From the NCBI GenBank assembly GCA_964416595.1, contig CAYQES010000005.1:69789-133788 (forward strand): a stretch of 64,000 nucleotides of DNA, given 5' to 3'. The position numbers and the translations under genes were made by a program. Shown here one piece after another: positions 25,000-33,825 of this stretch (positions within the stretch are counted from its first letter, which is position 1; each line of letters begins with the position of its first letter). Source of the DNA: JAKFYM01 sp964416595. Its GTDB lineage: Bacteria > Bdellovibrionota > UBA1018 > CAIPTA01. The notes beneath the pieces were generated by a model. That model made no database searches, was not told the origin of the DNA, and was given only the letters and a program-made list of their open reading frames with translations.

Positions 25000-26046
25000 A
25001 TGATTTTTCACGTGCTTGGCATTGAGAGCAGTTGCGACGAAACGTCGGCCGCTGTGGTGCGTCTGGAGGGGGGCAAAATTCAGCTCTTATCAGACATAAC
25101 CGCCCGCCAGGAAGAAGTGCATGAACGCTTTGGGGGCGTAGTGCCGGAGCTGGCTTCCCGCCGGCATTTAGAGAGCCTATTGCCCGTGGTGGAGGCGGCC
25201 TTGGCTAAGGCCGAGATTCCCTATCAGTCATTGCGTGCCATTGCCGTAACCAACCGACCCGGTTTGATTGGTTCCCTGATGGTAGGCGTGAACGCCGCCA
25301 AAACTCTTTGTTATGGTTTGGGCATTCCCCTCATTCCCATCAATCACCTGGAAGCCCATCTCTCTGCTGTGCTTTTAGAAGGGGCAAACTTACGCTTTCC
25401 CTTGGTGGGTTTGATCATTTCCGGAGGCCATACTTCTCTCTATGAAATCCAAGAGGGCTGGAAAGATTTTCGGCCTCTAGGCCACACGCGGGACGATGCC
25501 GCTGGAGAAGCTTTCGACAAAGGCGCCCGGCTTTTAGGCCTGCCCTATCCCGGTGGGCCCGCCATGGCGAGATTGGCCGAAAGCGGAAACCCTCAAGCTA
25601 TCGATTTTCCCCGCGCTCTCCCGAGCCGCAATGAAAAGGATTTCAGCTTCTCAGGCCTTAAAACCTCGCTCGCCAATTACCTCAAAAACCACAAAGAATA
25701 TTCACTGCCTGATGTTTGCGCATCCTTCCAGGAAGCCATCGTGGATGCTTTGGTGCAAAAAACAGTGGCTGCCGTGCAAAGAACGGGCGTGAAAGATTTA
25801 GTGGTGGCCGGGGGTGTGGCTGCTAATTCCCGTTTACGGGAAAAATTACGAATGGCCCTTCCCTCCTCCATCACCTTACACATCCCCCCGCCGCGCTTCT
25901 GCACCGATAATGGCGCCATGATCGCGGCCCTAGGCTGCGTGCGTTTCCAGCAGCAAGAATTTGTGCAAGGAGCGGATCTTTACGGAGTGGAAGTTTCCCC
26001 CAGCACGGAAGCCAAACTCGCCCGAGGCAAACATGCAGGAAAATAA
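25000..26046 (+). CDS. tsaD: tRNA N6-adenosine threonylcarbamoyltransferase TsaD
   Basis: 348 residues of the Kae1/ASKHA fold. VLGIESSCDETSAAVV opens the protein; the metal-binding HLEAHLSAVL (HxxxH) lies at about 115, followed by LVGLIISGGHTSLYE and, near the C terminus, VVAGGVAANSRLREKL and FCTDNGAMIAALG. With TsaB, TsaC and TsaE it makes t6A37 in ANN-decoding tRNAs. The 3' end overlaps rsmA by 14 bases. Confidence 0.97.
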   Translation: MIFHVLGIESSCDETSAAVVRLEGGKIQLLSDITARQEEVHERFGGVVPELASRRHLESLLPVVEAALAKAEIPYQSLRAIAVTNRPGLIGSLMVGVNAAKTLCYGLGIPLIPINHLEAHLSAVLLEGANLRFPLVGLIISGGHTSLYEIQEGWKDFRPLGHTRDDAAGEAFDKGARLLGLPYPGGPAMARLAESGNPQAIDFPRALPSRNEKDFSFSGLKTSLANYLKNHKEYSLPDVCASFQEAIVDALVQKTVAAVQRTGVKDLVVAGGVAANSRLREKLRMALPSSITLHIPPPRFCTDNGAMIAALGCVRFQQQEFVQGADLYGVEVSPSTEAKLARGKHAGK

Positions 26047-26902
26047 ACCGCCTCGAGAACGCTTCGCTAAAAAATCCCTCGGACAAAATTTCCTCGTGGA
26101 TAAAAACGCTATCCTGCGCATTGCCCATTCTATTCCTGAAAAAATCCCCCTCCTCCTGGAGATCGGCCCAGGCCGCGGTGCCTTGAGCACCGAACTTTTT
26201 CCCCGGGCCGAAAAATTCTGTGTGCTGGAAAAAGACGATGCCTTCGCCCAGCAGATCGGCACCACTCTCTTTGTGCATGGATCTCGTCAGCACCATGTGT
26301 TCCATACAGATGCCCTGGAATTTGATTGGGAAAAAGTTTGGACAGAAACCAATTCTCCTTCCGATACTCCACTCCACGTGGCGGCTAATTTGCCCTATAA
26401 TGTGGCCACGGAAATTTTATTCCGCCTTCTAGCTTTAAGCTCCCGCATTCCTTTTATGGTGCTCATGTTCCAAAAAGAAGTGGGCGTGCGCTTGGCAGCG
26501 GCACCCGGTGGCCGGGATTACGGCATCGTGAGTGTGGCGGCCCAAAATCTTTACGACATTAAAGTGCAACAAATTTTAAAACCCGGTGCCTTTCGGCCCT
26601 CACCCAAAGTGGATTCCGCGGTTTTAGAAATGAGCCGCAGATCTCAGCCGCGAGTAGAGTTTTCCTCTCCAGAAAGCTCCAAGCAATTCACGAATTTGGT
26701 GAAATGCAGTTTTTCCCACCGTCGTAAAACCCTAGAAAACTCCCTCACGTTTGAAATGGCTCGCTTGCCTTGGATACCAGAAAAAAGCCGAGCTTTTTTG
26801 CAAGCAGCTCTAGAAAAAGCAGGTATTGCTGGTAATCGGCGGGCGGAAACCCTTACGATCGAGGAGTTCGGGGAGCTTTACCGAGCCTTGGGGGGTATGT
26901 GA
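26033..26902 (+). CDS. rsmA: 16S rRNA dimethyladenosine transferase RsmA/KsgA
   Basis: 289 residues from the ATG at 26033, which has GAGG upstream; the longer frame to 25961 lies inside tsaD. Motifs: KKSLGQNFLVDKNAI, LLEIGPGRGALSTEL (SAM motif I), VAANLPYNVATEIL (the NLPY catalytic motif) and FRPSPKVDSAVLEM. It dimethylates two adenosines near the 3' end of 16S rRNA during 30S maturation. Its stop overlaps the GTG start of smpB (GTGA). Confidence 0.96.
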   Translation: MQENKPPRERFAKKSLGQNFLVDKNAILRIAHSIPEKIPLLLEIGPGRGALSTELFPRAEKFCVLEKDDAFAQQIGTTLFVHGSRQHHVFHTDALEFDWEKVWTETNSPSDTPLHVAANLPYNVATEILFRLLALSSRIPFMVLMFQKEVGVRLAAAPGGRDYGIVSVAAQNLYDIKVQQILKPGAFRPSPKVDSAVLEMSRRSQPRVEFSSPESSKQFTNLVKCSFSHRRKTLENSLTFEMARLPWIPEKSRAFLQAALEKAGIAGNRRAETLTIEEFGELYRALGGM

Positions 26903-27357
26903 AGAAAGAAAGCGGCCGAAAAATCATCACCGTGAACAAAGACGCTCGCTTCCGTTTTTTCCTCGAAGAAACCCTGGAAGCGGGCCTCATGCTCACGGGC
27001 ACCGAAGTAAAAGCACTGCGGGCTGGTAAGGTGCAAATGGCCGATTCCCATGTATTCATCAAAGATGGAGAAGCCTTCCTTTCCAATATGCACATTAGCG
27101 AATATTCCCACGGCAATCGGGAAAACCATGATCCCATGCGCACCCGCAAACTGCTCCTGCACCGAAAAGAAATCGACACTTTAGCCGGAGCTCTCCACGA
27201 ACAGGGCAAAACTATCGTACCCACCCAAATGTATTTCACGAAAGGCAAGGCTAAGATCGAAATCGCCGTGGCCAAAGGTAAAAAACTTCACGACAAACGG
27301 GAAAGCCTCAAAGAAAAAGAGGCAAAGAGAGAGATGGATCGTAGCCGGAAGCGGTAA
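26899..27357 (+). CDS. smpB: SsrA-binding protein SmpB
   Basis: 152 residues from a GTG that overlaps the rsmA stop (GTGA). Features: ITVNKDARFRFFLEETLEAG, LTGTEVKALRAGKVQMADSH, ISEYSHGNRENHDPMRTRKL and the basic C-terminal tail (DKRESLKEKEAKREMDRSRK) that enters the mRNA channel. It carries tmRNA to stalled ribosomes for trans-translation. The ssrA gene itself was not found in the window. Confidence 0.97.
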   Translation: MKKESGRKIITVNKDARFRFFLEETLEAGLMLTGTEVKALRAGKVQMADSHVFIKDGEAFLSNMHISEYSHGNRENHDPMRTRKLLLHRKEIDTLAGALHEQGKTIVPTQMYFTKGKAKIEIAVAKGKKLHDKRESLKEKEAKREMDRSRKR

Positions 27358-27419
27358 AACGATTTTGCCTCGCATAAAACGAGAACTTTTGGCCCTTTCT
27401 GGTTACAATACTGAAAATC

Positions 27420-29255
27420 ATGTCGCAACCGATTGCCGAATCGAAAACAATTTGTGAAGCCTATGTGCGCCGGGTGAAATCCGATGGCGAGCGCACAGCG
27501 TTTCGTTTTAAAAAAGATGGCCAGTGGAAAGATGTAACTTTCAACCAACACTTTGAAACTGTGAAACGCCTCAGCTGTGGCCTACTACACCTGGGTGTGA
27601 ATAAAGGCGATCGGGTGAATCTTTTGGCCCAAACTTCTTTGGCTTGGAGTCAGTTTGATATGGCGATCCTTTCCGCTGGAGGGATCACGGTTCCCATCTA
27701 TCCCACGAGCACACCCGAGGATACGCAATACATTATCAACCACGCGGAAACTTCAATCCTGTTCGTAGACGATTTAAAAAATTTGCAGAAGGTAGCGGCT
27801 ATAGCCAAAAGCTGCCCTAAGCTGAAAAAGGTGATCGTAAATTTCGACTACTCCGAAGGTTCCGTGAAAGCACCTTTCGAAATCNNNNNNNNNNACACTC
27901 TCTATGATCTTGGCCTTAACCAGGAAAAATTCTTAGGCGCCAAGGTAGATGCTCTCATCGCTGGAGCCAAGCCCGAAGATATTTTTACTATTTGTTACAC
28001 CTCGGGCACTACGGGCGTTCCTAAAGGAGTGGTACTCGCCCACTCTGCCATGGGTTCTGCCATGAGTGACGTGGAAAAGGCCCTCCGCCCCTACACAAAA
28101 GATGTGGAATATTTGCTCACTTTTCTGCCCTTGAGCCATATCTTTGGCAAATGGGAAAGCATGACTCCGTATTACCTAGGTTGGTGCTGCAGCTTCGCGG
28201 AATCCATTGACACGTTGGTGTCGAACCTGGCGGAAGTGCGCCCCACTCTATGGTTAGCGGTGCCTAGAATTTTTGAAAAGGTGTATAGCAAAATTTTATC
28301 CCAGGTGGAAAAAAGCTCCGCTATAAAGAAAAAGCTTTTCTACTGGGCCTTAGATGTGGGCAAAGAGGTAGTGGAATTAAAAAACCAGGGCAAACAACCT
28401 GGCCTGCCCTTACTTTTGCAATATGAAACTGCCAAACGCTTAGTATTTTCTAAAATCAAATCCCGCTTTGGCGGGCGTTTACGGCTCTGTGTGAGTGGCT
28501 CTGCCCCCCTCGCCAGAGAAATCCAGCTATTTATGCATGCTGTGGGCCTTCCCATTTACGAAGGCTATGGGCTCACGGAAACTTGCGCGCCTGTGAGCGT
28601 GAATCTGCCCGATGAAAATAAATTCGGCACCGTGGGTAAACTGTTGCCAGAGGTTCTCGTGCGCATCGCCGACGATGGCGAAATCCTCATCAAGAGCGAG
28701 AAAAATTTTAAGGAATACTATAAAAATCCTGAGGCCACAAAAGAGGCCCTGAAAGATGGTTGGTTTGCCACCGGTGATATTGGCTCCTTGGATAAAGAGG
28801 GCTACTTAAAAATCACGGACCGGAAAAAAGATCTTATCAAAACTGCTGGTGGCAAATACGTGGCACCCCAGAAAATCGAAAACCTGGCCAAGAGCTTCAC
28901 GATTCTTAGCCAAATCGTGGTGTACGGCGACCAGAAACCTTTTGTTTCGGCCCTCATTACCCTCAACCAGGAAAGCGCCATCCAATTCGCCCAGGAACGC
29001 AATATCCTTTATAGCCAGTACGAAGAGTTACTGAAACATTCGGAAATGAAAAAACACATCGCGGAAACGATGCAGAATTTAAATAGCCAGCTAGCCCGCT
29101 ACGAAACCATCAAAAAATATATCGTACTGCCAAAAGAATTCACCGTAGAGGATGGGGATCTCACTCCCTCTCTTAAGATCAAACGTAAGCACCTCTGCCA
29201 AAAATATAAGGCCGAGCTAGAGGCGCTTTACGAAAATGGCAACTCAAAAGATTAA
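27420..29255 (+). CDS. Long-chain acyl-CoA synthetase (AMP-binding family)
   Basis: 611 residues, interrupted by a run of 10 N (27885-27894) that keeps the frame. AMP-binding motif YTSGTTGVPKGVVLAHSA, later YEGYGLTETCAPVS, DGWFATGDIG and the lysine-bearing DRKKDLIKTAGGKYVAPQKIE. The length and LTETC/GKYVAPQ features match the long-chain (FAA1/FadD15-like) group. It activates fatty acids to acyl-CoA, probably at the membrane. The 3' end overlaps the convergent hydrolase gene by 4 bases. Residues next to the gap cannot be trusted. Confidence 0.92.
   Translation: MSQPIAESKTICEAYVRRVKSDGERTAFRFKKDGQWKDVTFNQHFETVKRLSCGLLHLGVNKGDRVNLLAQTSLAWSQFDMAILSAGGITVPIYPTSTPEDTQYIINHAETSILFVDDLKNLQKVAAIAKSCPKLKKVIVNFDYSEGSVKAPFEIXXXXTLYDLGLNQEKFLGAKVDALIAGAKPEDIFTICYTSGTTGVPKGVVLAHSAMGSAMSDVEKALRPYTKDVEYLLTFLPLSHIFGKWESMTPYYLGWCCSFAESIDTLVSNLAEVRPTLWLAVPRIFEKVYSKILSQVEKSSAIKKKLFYWALDVGKEVVELKNQGKQPGLPLLLQYETAKRLVFSKIKSRFGGRLRLCVSGSAPLAREIQLFMHAVGLPIYEGYGLTETCAPVSVNLPDENKFGTVGKLLPEVLVRIADDGEILIKSEKNFKEYYKNPEATKEALKDGWFATGDIGSLDKEGYLKITDRKKDLIKTAGGKYVAPQKIENLAKSFTILSQIVVYGDQKPFVSALITLNQESAIQFAQERNILYSQYEELLKHSEMKKHIAETMQNLNSQLARYETIKKYIVLPKEFTVEDGDLTPSLKIKRKHLCQKYKAELEALYENGNSKD
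27885..27894. other. Assembly gap, 10 N
   Basis: A run of ten N inside the acyl-CoA synthetase gene. The reading frame is the same on both sides, so the true length is probably 10 or another value congruent with 10 modulo 3. Confidence 0.98.
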
Positions 29256-30496
29256 AGAATCCCCAAGATACGCGCTAGATCGTCTTTATTTTTTTGAAAC
29301 CAGAAGTTCCCCATATGTCCGCCTAACGGATAGAGAAAAGCCCTGGGGCCAAAATTACGCTGGATAAAAGCCAATTGACTCTCGTGGTAGAGGAAATCGT
29401 TTTCATTATGCATGAGATACACACTCGTGCTGCGGTGGAAATATTCCCTTAAAGAACGCATATCGGCCGCGGCCATCAATTCTTCGTTGGAAGCACCGCC
29501 ATGGCGCTTGCTCATTTGCGGTAGGAGAAACGCGTTCACATAATTACGGAAGGAAATCTGGCGGATTTCATTCATACGTTTACTCCGCTTGCCAGCTGGA
29601 GTGTGCAGTATTCCCAAATCGCGAATTTGTTGGCTGGTAAAAATCACATCAGTCAAAGCTTCCCGAAAAGAATTTCCCACAAGGAATTTCAATTCCGTTT
29701 GATTCATGCGCAACATAGATTCCAGCCCTAAATAATAGGAGGAATCCACCGGGCGGCCCATGATATCGCCGCCAATATTGATAGCATAGCCCATGATGAG
29801 ATCTTTTTGCTTACGCGTATAAGAATCGCCAGCAGCATACAAGGCATCAATTTGATCAATGCCGTAATCTAAGTTCAAGGGAGGGTTGATCAATACAATT
29901 CGTTTAAAATTGAAATAATGCTTTTCGGTGTCGAGCTTGCCCACGAATGCGGAAACGAGACCACCCAAAGAATAGGCCACTAAGCCGTAGTTCGTGATCT
30001 TCATTTTTTCCTGGGCTTTTAGGTGTTGATCGAGCTGCATCATCGCTTGGTAAAGATCTTCGGCATCATCAGGTGGATAACCCACGAGGCCCGTGCGGCT
30101 AGCAGAAAGAGCAAACTGCCAAGAAAAAGGATTAGCCAGAGTAACCACATGGTACCCGAGGCGGTAGAGCTGCTCGGCATAGGTAAGAGAAAGATTGCTA
30201 GAAGCTAAGCCTCCAGTTCCTGGGATCACAAACACCAAGGGAGCAGCATGATTTTGCTTCAAGATCCCATAGCGGAATCGACTTTTTCCTTCGAGGAAGG
30301 GAACTTTGTCCCGATCGGTACGGATCACCATGGTTTTTATCGGTGCCACAATTTCTTCTGGCTGGGCAATGGCTGCCAAAAGCGAAGAAACTAAACCATC
30401 CCGAGTGTAGGGAAAGTCATAGGTATCAGAGGCGTTGGCAAGTGTGGGGGGGAGTAAAAAGAAAAAAGGAAGAAGAAAAACCTTCAGGAATTGCAT
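29252..30496 (-). CDS. Secreted alpha/beta hydrolase, serine esterase-like
   Basis: 414 residues with a signal peptide (about 1-23, cut near ANAS). The alpha/beta-hydrolase features are APLVFVIPGTGGLASSNLS (oxyanion region), the nucleophile elbow LVAYSLGGLVSAF and a late His in YPLGGHMGNFW. Between them are SVYLMHNENDFLYHES, which would supply the acidic residue. Probable periplasmic or outer-membrane-associated esterase or lipase; substrate unknown. It converges on the acyl-CoA synthetase gene with a 4-base overlap, which suits lipid breakdown and activation but is only positional. Confidence 0.75.
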   Translation of the reverse strand: MQFLKVFLLPFFFLLPPTLANASDTYDFPYTRDGLVSSLLAAIAQPEEIVAPIKTMVIRTDRDKVPFLEGKSRFRYGILKQNHAAPLVFVIPGTGGLASSNLSLTYAEQLYRLGYHVVTLANPFSWQFALSASRTGLVGYPPDDAEDLYQAMMQLDQHLKAQEKMKITNYGLVAYSLGGLVSAFVGKLDTEKHYFNFKRIVLINPPLNLDYGIDQIDALYAAGDSYTRKQKDLIMGYAINIGGDIMGRPVDSSYYLGLESMLRMNQTELKFLVGNSFREALTDVIFTSQQIRDLGILHTPAGKRSKRMNEIRQISFRNYVNAFLLPQMSKRHGGASNEELMAAADMRSLREYFHRSTSVYLMHNENDFLYHESQLAFIQRNFGPRAFLYPLGGHMGNFWFQKNKDDLARILGIL

Positions 30497-30566
30497 AAGT
30501 AAAAAGCCTCTAAAAAGTTAAAGAGACCTTTTACCCAAAATTGACGCTTCGAGCAATAACGAAGAA

Positions 30567-30593
30567 ACTTCCTGATCAAAGCTTGATCAAGGG
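30567..30593 (-). terminator. Near-palindrome at the 3' end of the glutamate dehydrogenase gene
   Basis: Arms containing CTTCC-TGATCA and TGATCA-AGGGAAG around an AAGC centre. On the minus strand TTTCTTCG follows. It overlaps the stop codon region of the dehydrogenase gene. Termination is possible but the T-run is poor. Confidence 0.4.
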
Positions 30594-31861
30594 AAGAAGC
30601 CCCTGAGGAGCATGGCTTTCTCGAGCCGCAACATGGCCCGGGCCATGGCCGCCTTACGCATATCGCACTTTAGCCTATCGGCGGTGCCATGCACTTCATG
30701 GAAGGCCTGCACGATCACACTTTTGAGCTTCTCGTTCACTTCCTTCTCCTGCCAAAAGAAGCTTTGGATATCTTGCACCCATTCAAAATAGCTCACGATC
30801 ACCCCGCCGGCATTGGCTAAGATATCGGGAACAATGAATATTCCTTTTTTGGATAGGATCTCGTGGGCTTCGTGGGTGATGGGTCCGTTGGCGCCCTCGC
30901 TGATCAAGCGGGCCTTGATATTGTTAGCGTTTCCTTTATGGATCACGTTCTCCATGGCCGAAGGCAGAAGAATAGTTACATCCAATTCCAAGAGTTGTTC
31001 GTTAGTGATCGGCTCCGCTTTCGGAAAACCTTTTAGCACTCCATGCTGAGCTACCCACTTCATGCACTCAGAGATATCGAGGCCATTTTTATTATAGATA
31101 CCCCCGGAAACATCACTCACAGCCACCACTGTATTGCCCAAAGCCGCGATTTCACGGGCAGCGATACTACCCACCTTACCAAATCCATGCACGGCCACGG
31201 TGGTATCTTTGGCCATAGGGATTTTAAGGATTTTGGCCGCTTCTTCCGCGCAATACACCACCCCCCGACCCGTGGATTCTTCCCGCCCTAAGGATCCACC
31301 CACTTCAATGGGCTTACCCGTAACCACGCCGGGGATAGCGTAGCCTTTGATTTGGGAGAAGGTATCCATGAGCCAAGCCATCACCTGACCATCGGTACCC
31401 ACGTCGGAAGCGGGGATATCCCTATCTGGGCCAATTATATTAGAAATCTCCAAAGTATAACGACGAGTAAGAGCCTGTTTCTCCGCCCGGGAAAGGAGAT
31501 TTGGATTCACTCGTACACCACCCTTGGCTCCACCTAAGGGCAAGCCCACAAGGGAGCATTTCATGGTCATCAAAGTGGCCAAGGCAGCCACTTCCGAAAG
31601 GCTTACATCCTGGTGATAACGAATTCCGCCCTTGCCGGGGCCCAAGGTCATATTGTGTTGCACTCGATAGCCTTCGAACACATGGATAGAACCGTCGTCC
31701 ATACGCACCGGAACACTCACCACCAGGGCCCGCTTCGGGCGCTTCAAACGGTCAGCGATATTAGGATCGATGCCGGCGAGGGAGCAGCTTTCGTCGATCT
31801 GCTTCACCACGTTTTTGAAGAGTTCGTTGGAGAAAAACACACTGTCGTTCATGAGGTCCAT
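30587..31861 (-). CDS. Glu/Leu/Phe/Val dehydrogenase (probable glutamate dehydrogenase)
   Basis: 424 residues. N-terminal substrate domain with GPGKGGIRYHQDVSLSEV, MTMKCSLVGLPLGGAKGGV (catalytic lysine), PASDVGTDGQVMAWLMDTFS; then a Rossmann domain with VHGFGKVGSIAARE and ILANAGGVIVSYFEWVQD. Length and sequence fit the NAD-type glutamate dehydrogenase group: glutamate to 2-oxoglutarate and ammonia. An amino-acid dehydrogenase of broader specificity is possible. RBS AAAGGAAA precedes the ATG. It follows trxB by 15 bases on the same strand. Confidence 0.92.
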   Translation of the reverse strand: MDLMNDSVFFSNELFKNVVKQIDESCSLAGIDPNIADRLKRPKRALVVSVPVRMDDGSIHVFEGYRVQHNMTLGPGKGGIRYHQDVSLSEVAALATLMTMKCSLVGLPLGGAKGGVRVNPNLLSRAEKQALTRRYTLEISNIIGPDRDIPASDVGTDGQVMAWLMDTFSQIKGYAIPGVVTGKPIEVGGSLGREESTGRGVVYCAEEAAKILKIPMAKDTTVAVHGFGKVGSIAAREIAALGNTVVAVSDVSGGIYNKNGLDISECMKWVAQHGVLKGFPKAEPITNEQLLELDVTILLPSAMENVIHKGNANNIKARLISEGANGPITHEAHEILSKKGIFIVPDILANAGGVIVSYFEWVQDIQSFFWQEKEVNEKLKSVIVQAFHEVHGTADRLKCDMRKAAMARAMLRLEKAMLLRGFFP

Positions 31862-31876
31862 GGGTTTCCTTTATTC

Positions 31877-32806
31877 CTATAGATGTTGGAGAAATCTTTC
31901 GGCGTCCAAAGCGGCCATGCAGCCTGTGCCCGCCGCCGTTACGGCTTGGCGATAGATATGATCCTGCAGATCACCACAGGCAAAAAATCCGGGCACTTTA
32001 GTTTTAGTGCCATCCCGGGTGAGGATGTAACCCGCTTCGTCCATATCCACGGCGCCCTTAAATAATTCTGAGTTAGGCTTATGACCAATGGCCACGAACA
32101 AGCCGGTAACGGCTAAATCACTTACAGCATTAGTTTTGATGTTTTTGATTTTTAGGCCCTTCACTTCGCCTTCACCCACAATCTCTTGCACCACGGAATC
32201 CCAGATGGGTTTCACCTTAGGATTCGCGAGGAGTTTAGCCTGCATGGCTTTCGAAGCCCTAAGTTCATCACGGCGGTGGATGAGATACACAGTTTTGGCA
32301 AATTTTGTGAGGAAATTGGCTTCTTCCGCCGCTGTATCCCCTCCGCCCACTACGGCGATATCTTGATTCCGGAAGAAAAAGCCATCACAGGTGGCGCAAG
32401 CCGAAACTCCGCGGCCAATTAATTTTGCTTCGTTAGGTAAACCCAAATACTTTGCCGTGGCGCCCGTAGCGGCGATCAAAGTTTTTGTTTGGAAAGAAGT
32501 TCCGTTATCCAAGGTAATCGTGAAGGGATTTTTCGAAAGATCCACCTTGGTTACCGTCGCTTGTATAAAACGAGTGCCGAAACGTTCCGCTTGTTTCGTG
32601 CATTGATCCATCAATTCCGGACCCATAATCCCGTGGGCAAAGCCGGGGAAATTTTCTACCTCGGTTGTAGTAGTGAGTTGACCGCCCGGTTGCCCGCCGT
32701 GAATGAGCAAGGGCTTTAAATCAGCCCGGGCCGCATAAATGGCTGCCGTGAGACCTGCCGGACCGGAACCCAAAATAGTCAGGGTCTCTAAGGCTTGGGG
32801 TTGCAT
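31877..32806 (-). CDS. trxB: Thioredoxin reductase
   Basis: 309 residues from the ATG at 32806, with GGAGA upstream; the open frame back to 33013 is spurious. FAD motif TILGSGPAGLTAAIYAARA, redox-active CATC in SACATCDGFFF (about 135-145), NADPH motif VVGGGDTAAEEANFL and the C-terminal GFFACGDLQDHIYRQAVTA. It reduces thioredoxin and may feed the peroxiredoxin at 4.7 kb (inference). Divergent from the pseudouridine synthase. Confidence 0.96.
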   Translation of the reverse strand: MQPQALETLTILGSGPAGLTAAIYAARADLKPLLIHGGQPGGQLTTTTEVENFPGFAHGIMGPELMDQCTKQAERFGTRFIQATVTKVDLSKNPFTITLDNGTSFQTKTLIAATGATAKYLGLPNEAKLIGRGVSACATCDGFFFRNQDIAVVGGGDTAAEEANFLTKFAKTVYLIHRRDELRASKAMQAKLLANPKVKPIWDSVVQEIVGEGEVKGLKIKNIKTNAVSDLAVTGLFVAIGHKPNSELFKGAVDMDEAGYILTRDGTKTKVPGFFACGDLQDHIYRQAVTAAGTGCMAALDAERFLQHL

Positions 32807-32913
32807 AGGTTTCTCCAAAAAACGCCAAAAAACTAGGTAGGCCGATCTTAAATCCCTTCCCGAAAGGCCACAAGGGCCTGGTAGTTTTTGGGACAGAGCG
32901 ATACAAGCAGGGC

Positions 32914-33810
32914 ATGAAAACTGTGCAATTCCAAGTAAAGGATCAGCTCGATGATCCCCGGCTCGATAAAGCAATCGCTTTCTACGCCCCGGAGATCTCC
33001 CGGGGGCACGCACGCAAACTCGTGGAGGCCGGCGCTGTGTATGTGAACCAAAAGCGCTGCCATAAAAATAGCAAATTGCTGGAATTGGGCGACAAAGTGC
33101 GCCTGGTATTGCCCGAAATCATCCTCGAAAAGCCCCAAGCCTTCCAAGCGGAACGTGTGCTCTTCGAAAACCAAGATCTCATCGTAGTGAATAAGCCACC
33201 TTTTCTTCCCACCCATGAAACCATCGATAATTCCCGCTTTCACTTGGTGCAGGCCCTCGAAGAATTTTTGGCCAAGCGCGACGGAAAAAAACAAATTTAC
33301 TTAGGGATCCACCATCGCCTGGATCGGGATACTTCCGGGGCCCTACTCTTCACAAAAAGGAAAGAAGCCAATGCGGCCGTGGCCCAGGCGTTTCAGGAAC
33401 GAAAAGTGGAAAAAACCTATTTAGCTCTCTGCCAAGGCCAGTTAGGGAGCCCCAAGACCATCCAAAGTTTTTTGGGCCCGAGCCCGAAAAATAAAAGAAT
33501 TTTTTGTAGCGTTAAAAAGGGCGGAAAATTTGCAGAAACAGAAGTTGAGTGCCTGGAAACCCTAAAAGTCCAAGGACAAATGGTATCTTTGGTGAAAGCA
33601 AAGCCTAAAACTGGACGCACCCACCAAATCCGAGTGCACTTGACGGAAAATAAACTGCCGATTCTAGGGGATAAAACCTATGGCGTGGAATTCCCAGGAG
33701 CCGAGCGAGTGATGCTTCATGCCTGGAAGCTCGAAATCCTTGGAATGACCTTCACAGCGCCCCTTCCCGACGATTTCCGTTTCCTTGATTTTGCAGAGCC
33801 ACAGGCATAA
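32914..33810 (+). CDS. RluA-family pseudouridine synthase
   Basis: 298 residues: an S4 RNA-binding domain (about 15-70, with LDKAIAFYAPEISRGHARKL and GAVYVN) followed by the synthase domain with the catalytic Asp in HHRLDRDTSGALLFTK, the KTYLALCQG segment and PKTGRTHQIRVHL. It isomerises uridine in rRNA or tRNA. The exact target (RluC, RluD or other) cannot be set from the sequence. Confidence 0.93.
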   Translation: MKTVQFQVKDQLDDPRLDKAIAFYAPEISRGHARKLVEAGAVYVNQKRCHKNSKLLELGDKVRLVLPEIILEKPQAFQAERVLFENQDLIVVNKPPFLPTHETIDNSRFHLVQALEEFLAKRDGKKQIYLGIHHRLDRDTSGALLFTKRKEANAAVAQAFQERKVEKTYLALCQGQLGSPKTIQSFLGPSPKNKRIFCSVKKGGKFAETEVECLETLKVQGQMVSLVKAKPKTGRTHQIRVHLTENKLPILGDKTYGVEFPGAERVMLHAWKLEILGMTFTAPLPDDFRFLDFAEPQA

Positions 33811-33825
33811 TCTCTATTCCTCTCC

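Noticed and set aside
32807..33013. N-terminal extension of trxB
   Set aside because: It overlaps the divergent pseudouridine synthase gene; the ATG at 32806 has its own RBS and gives the canonical start.
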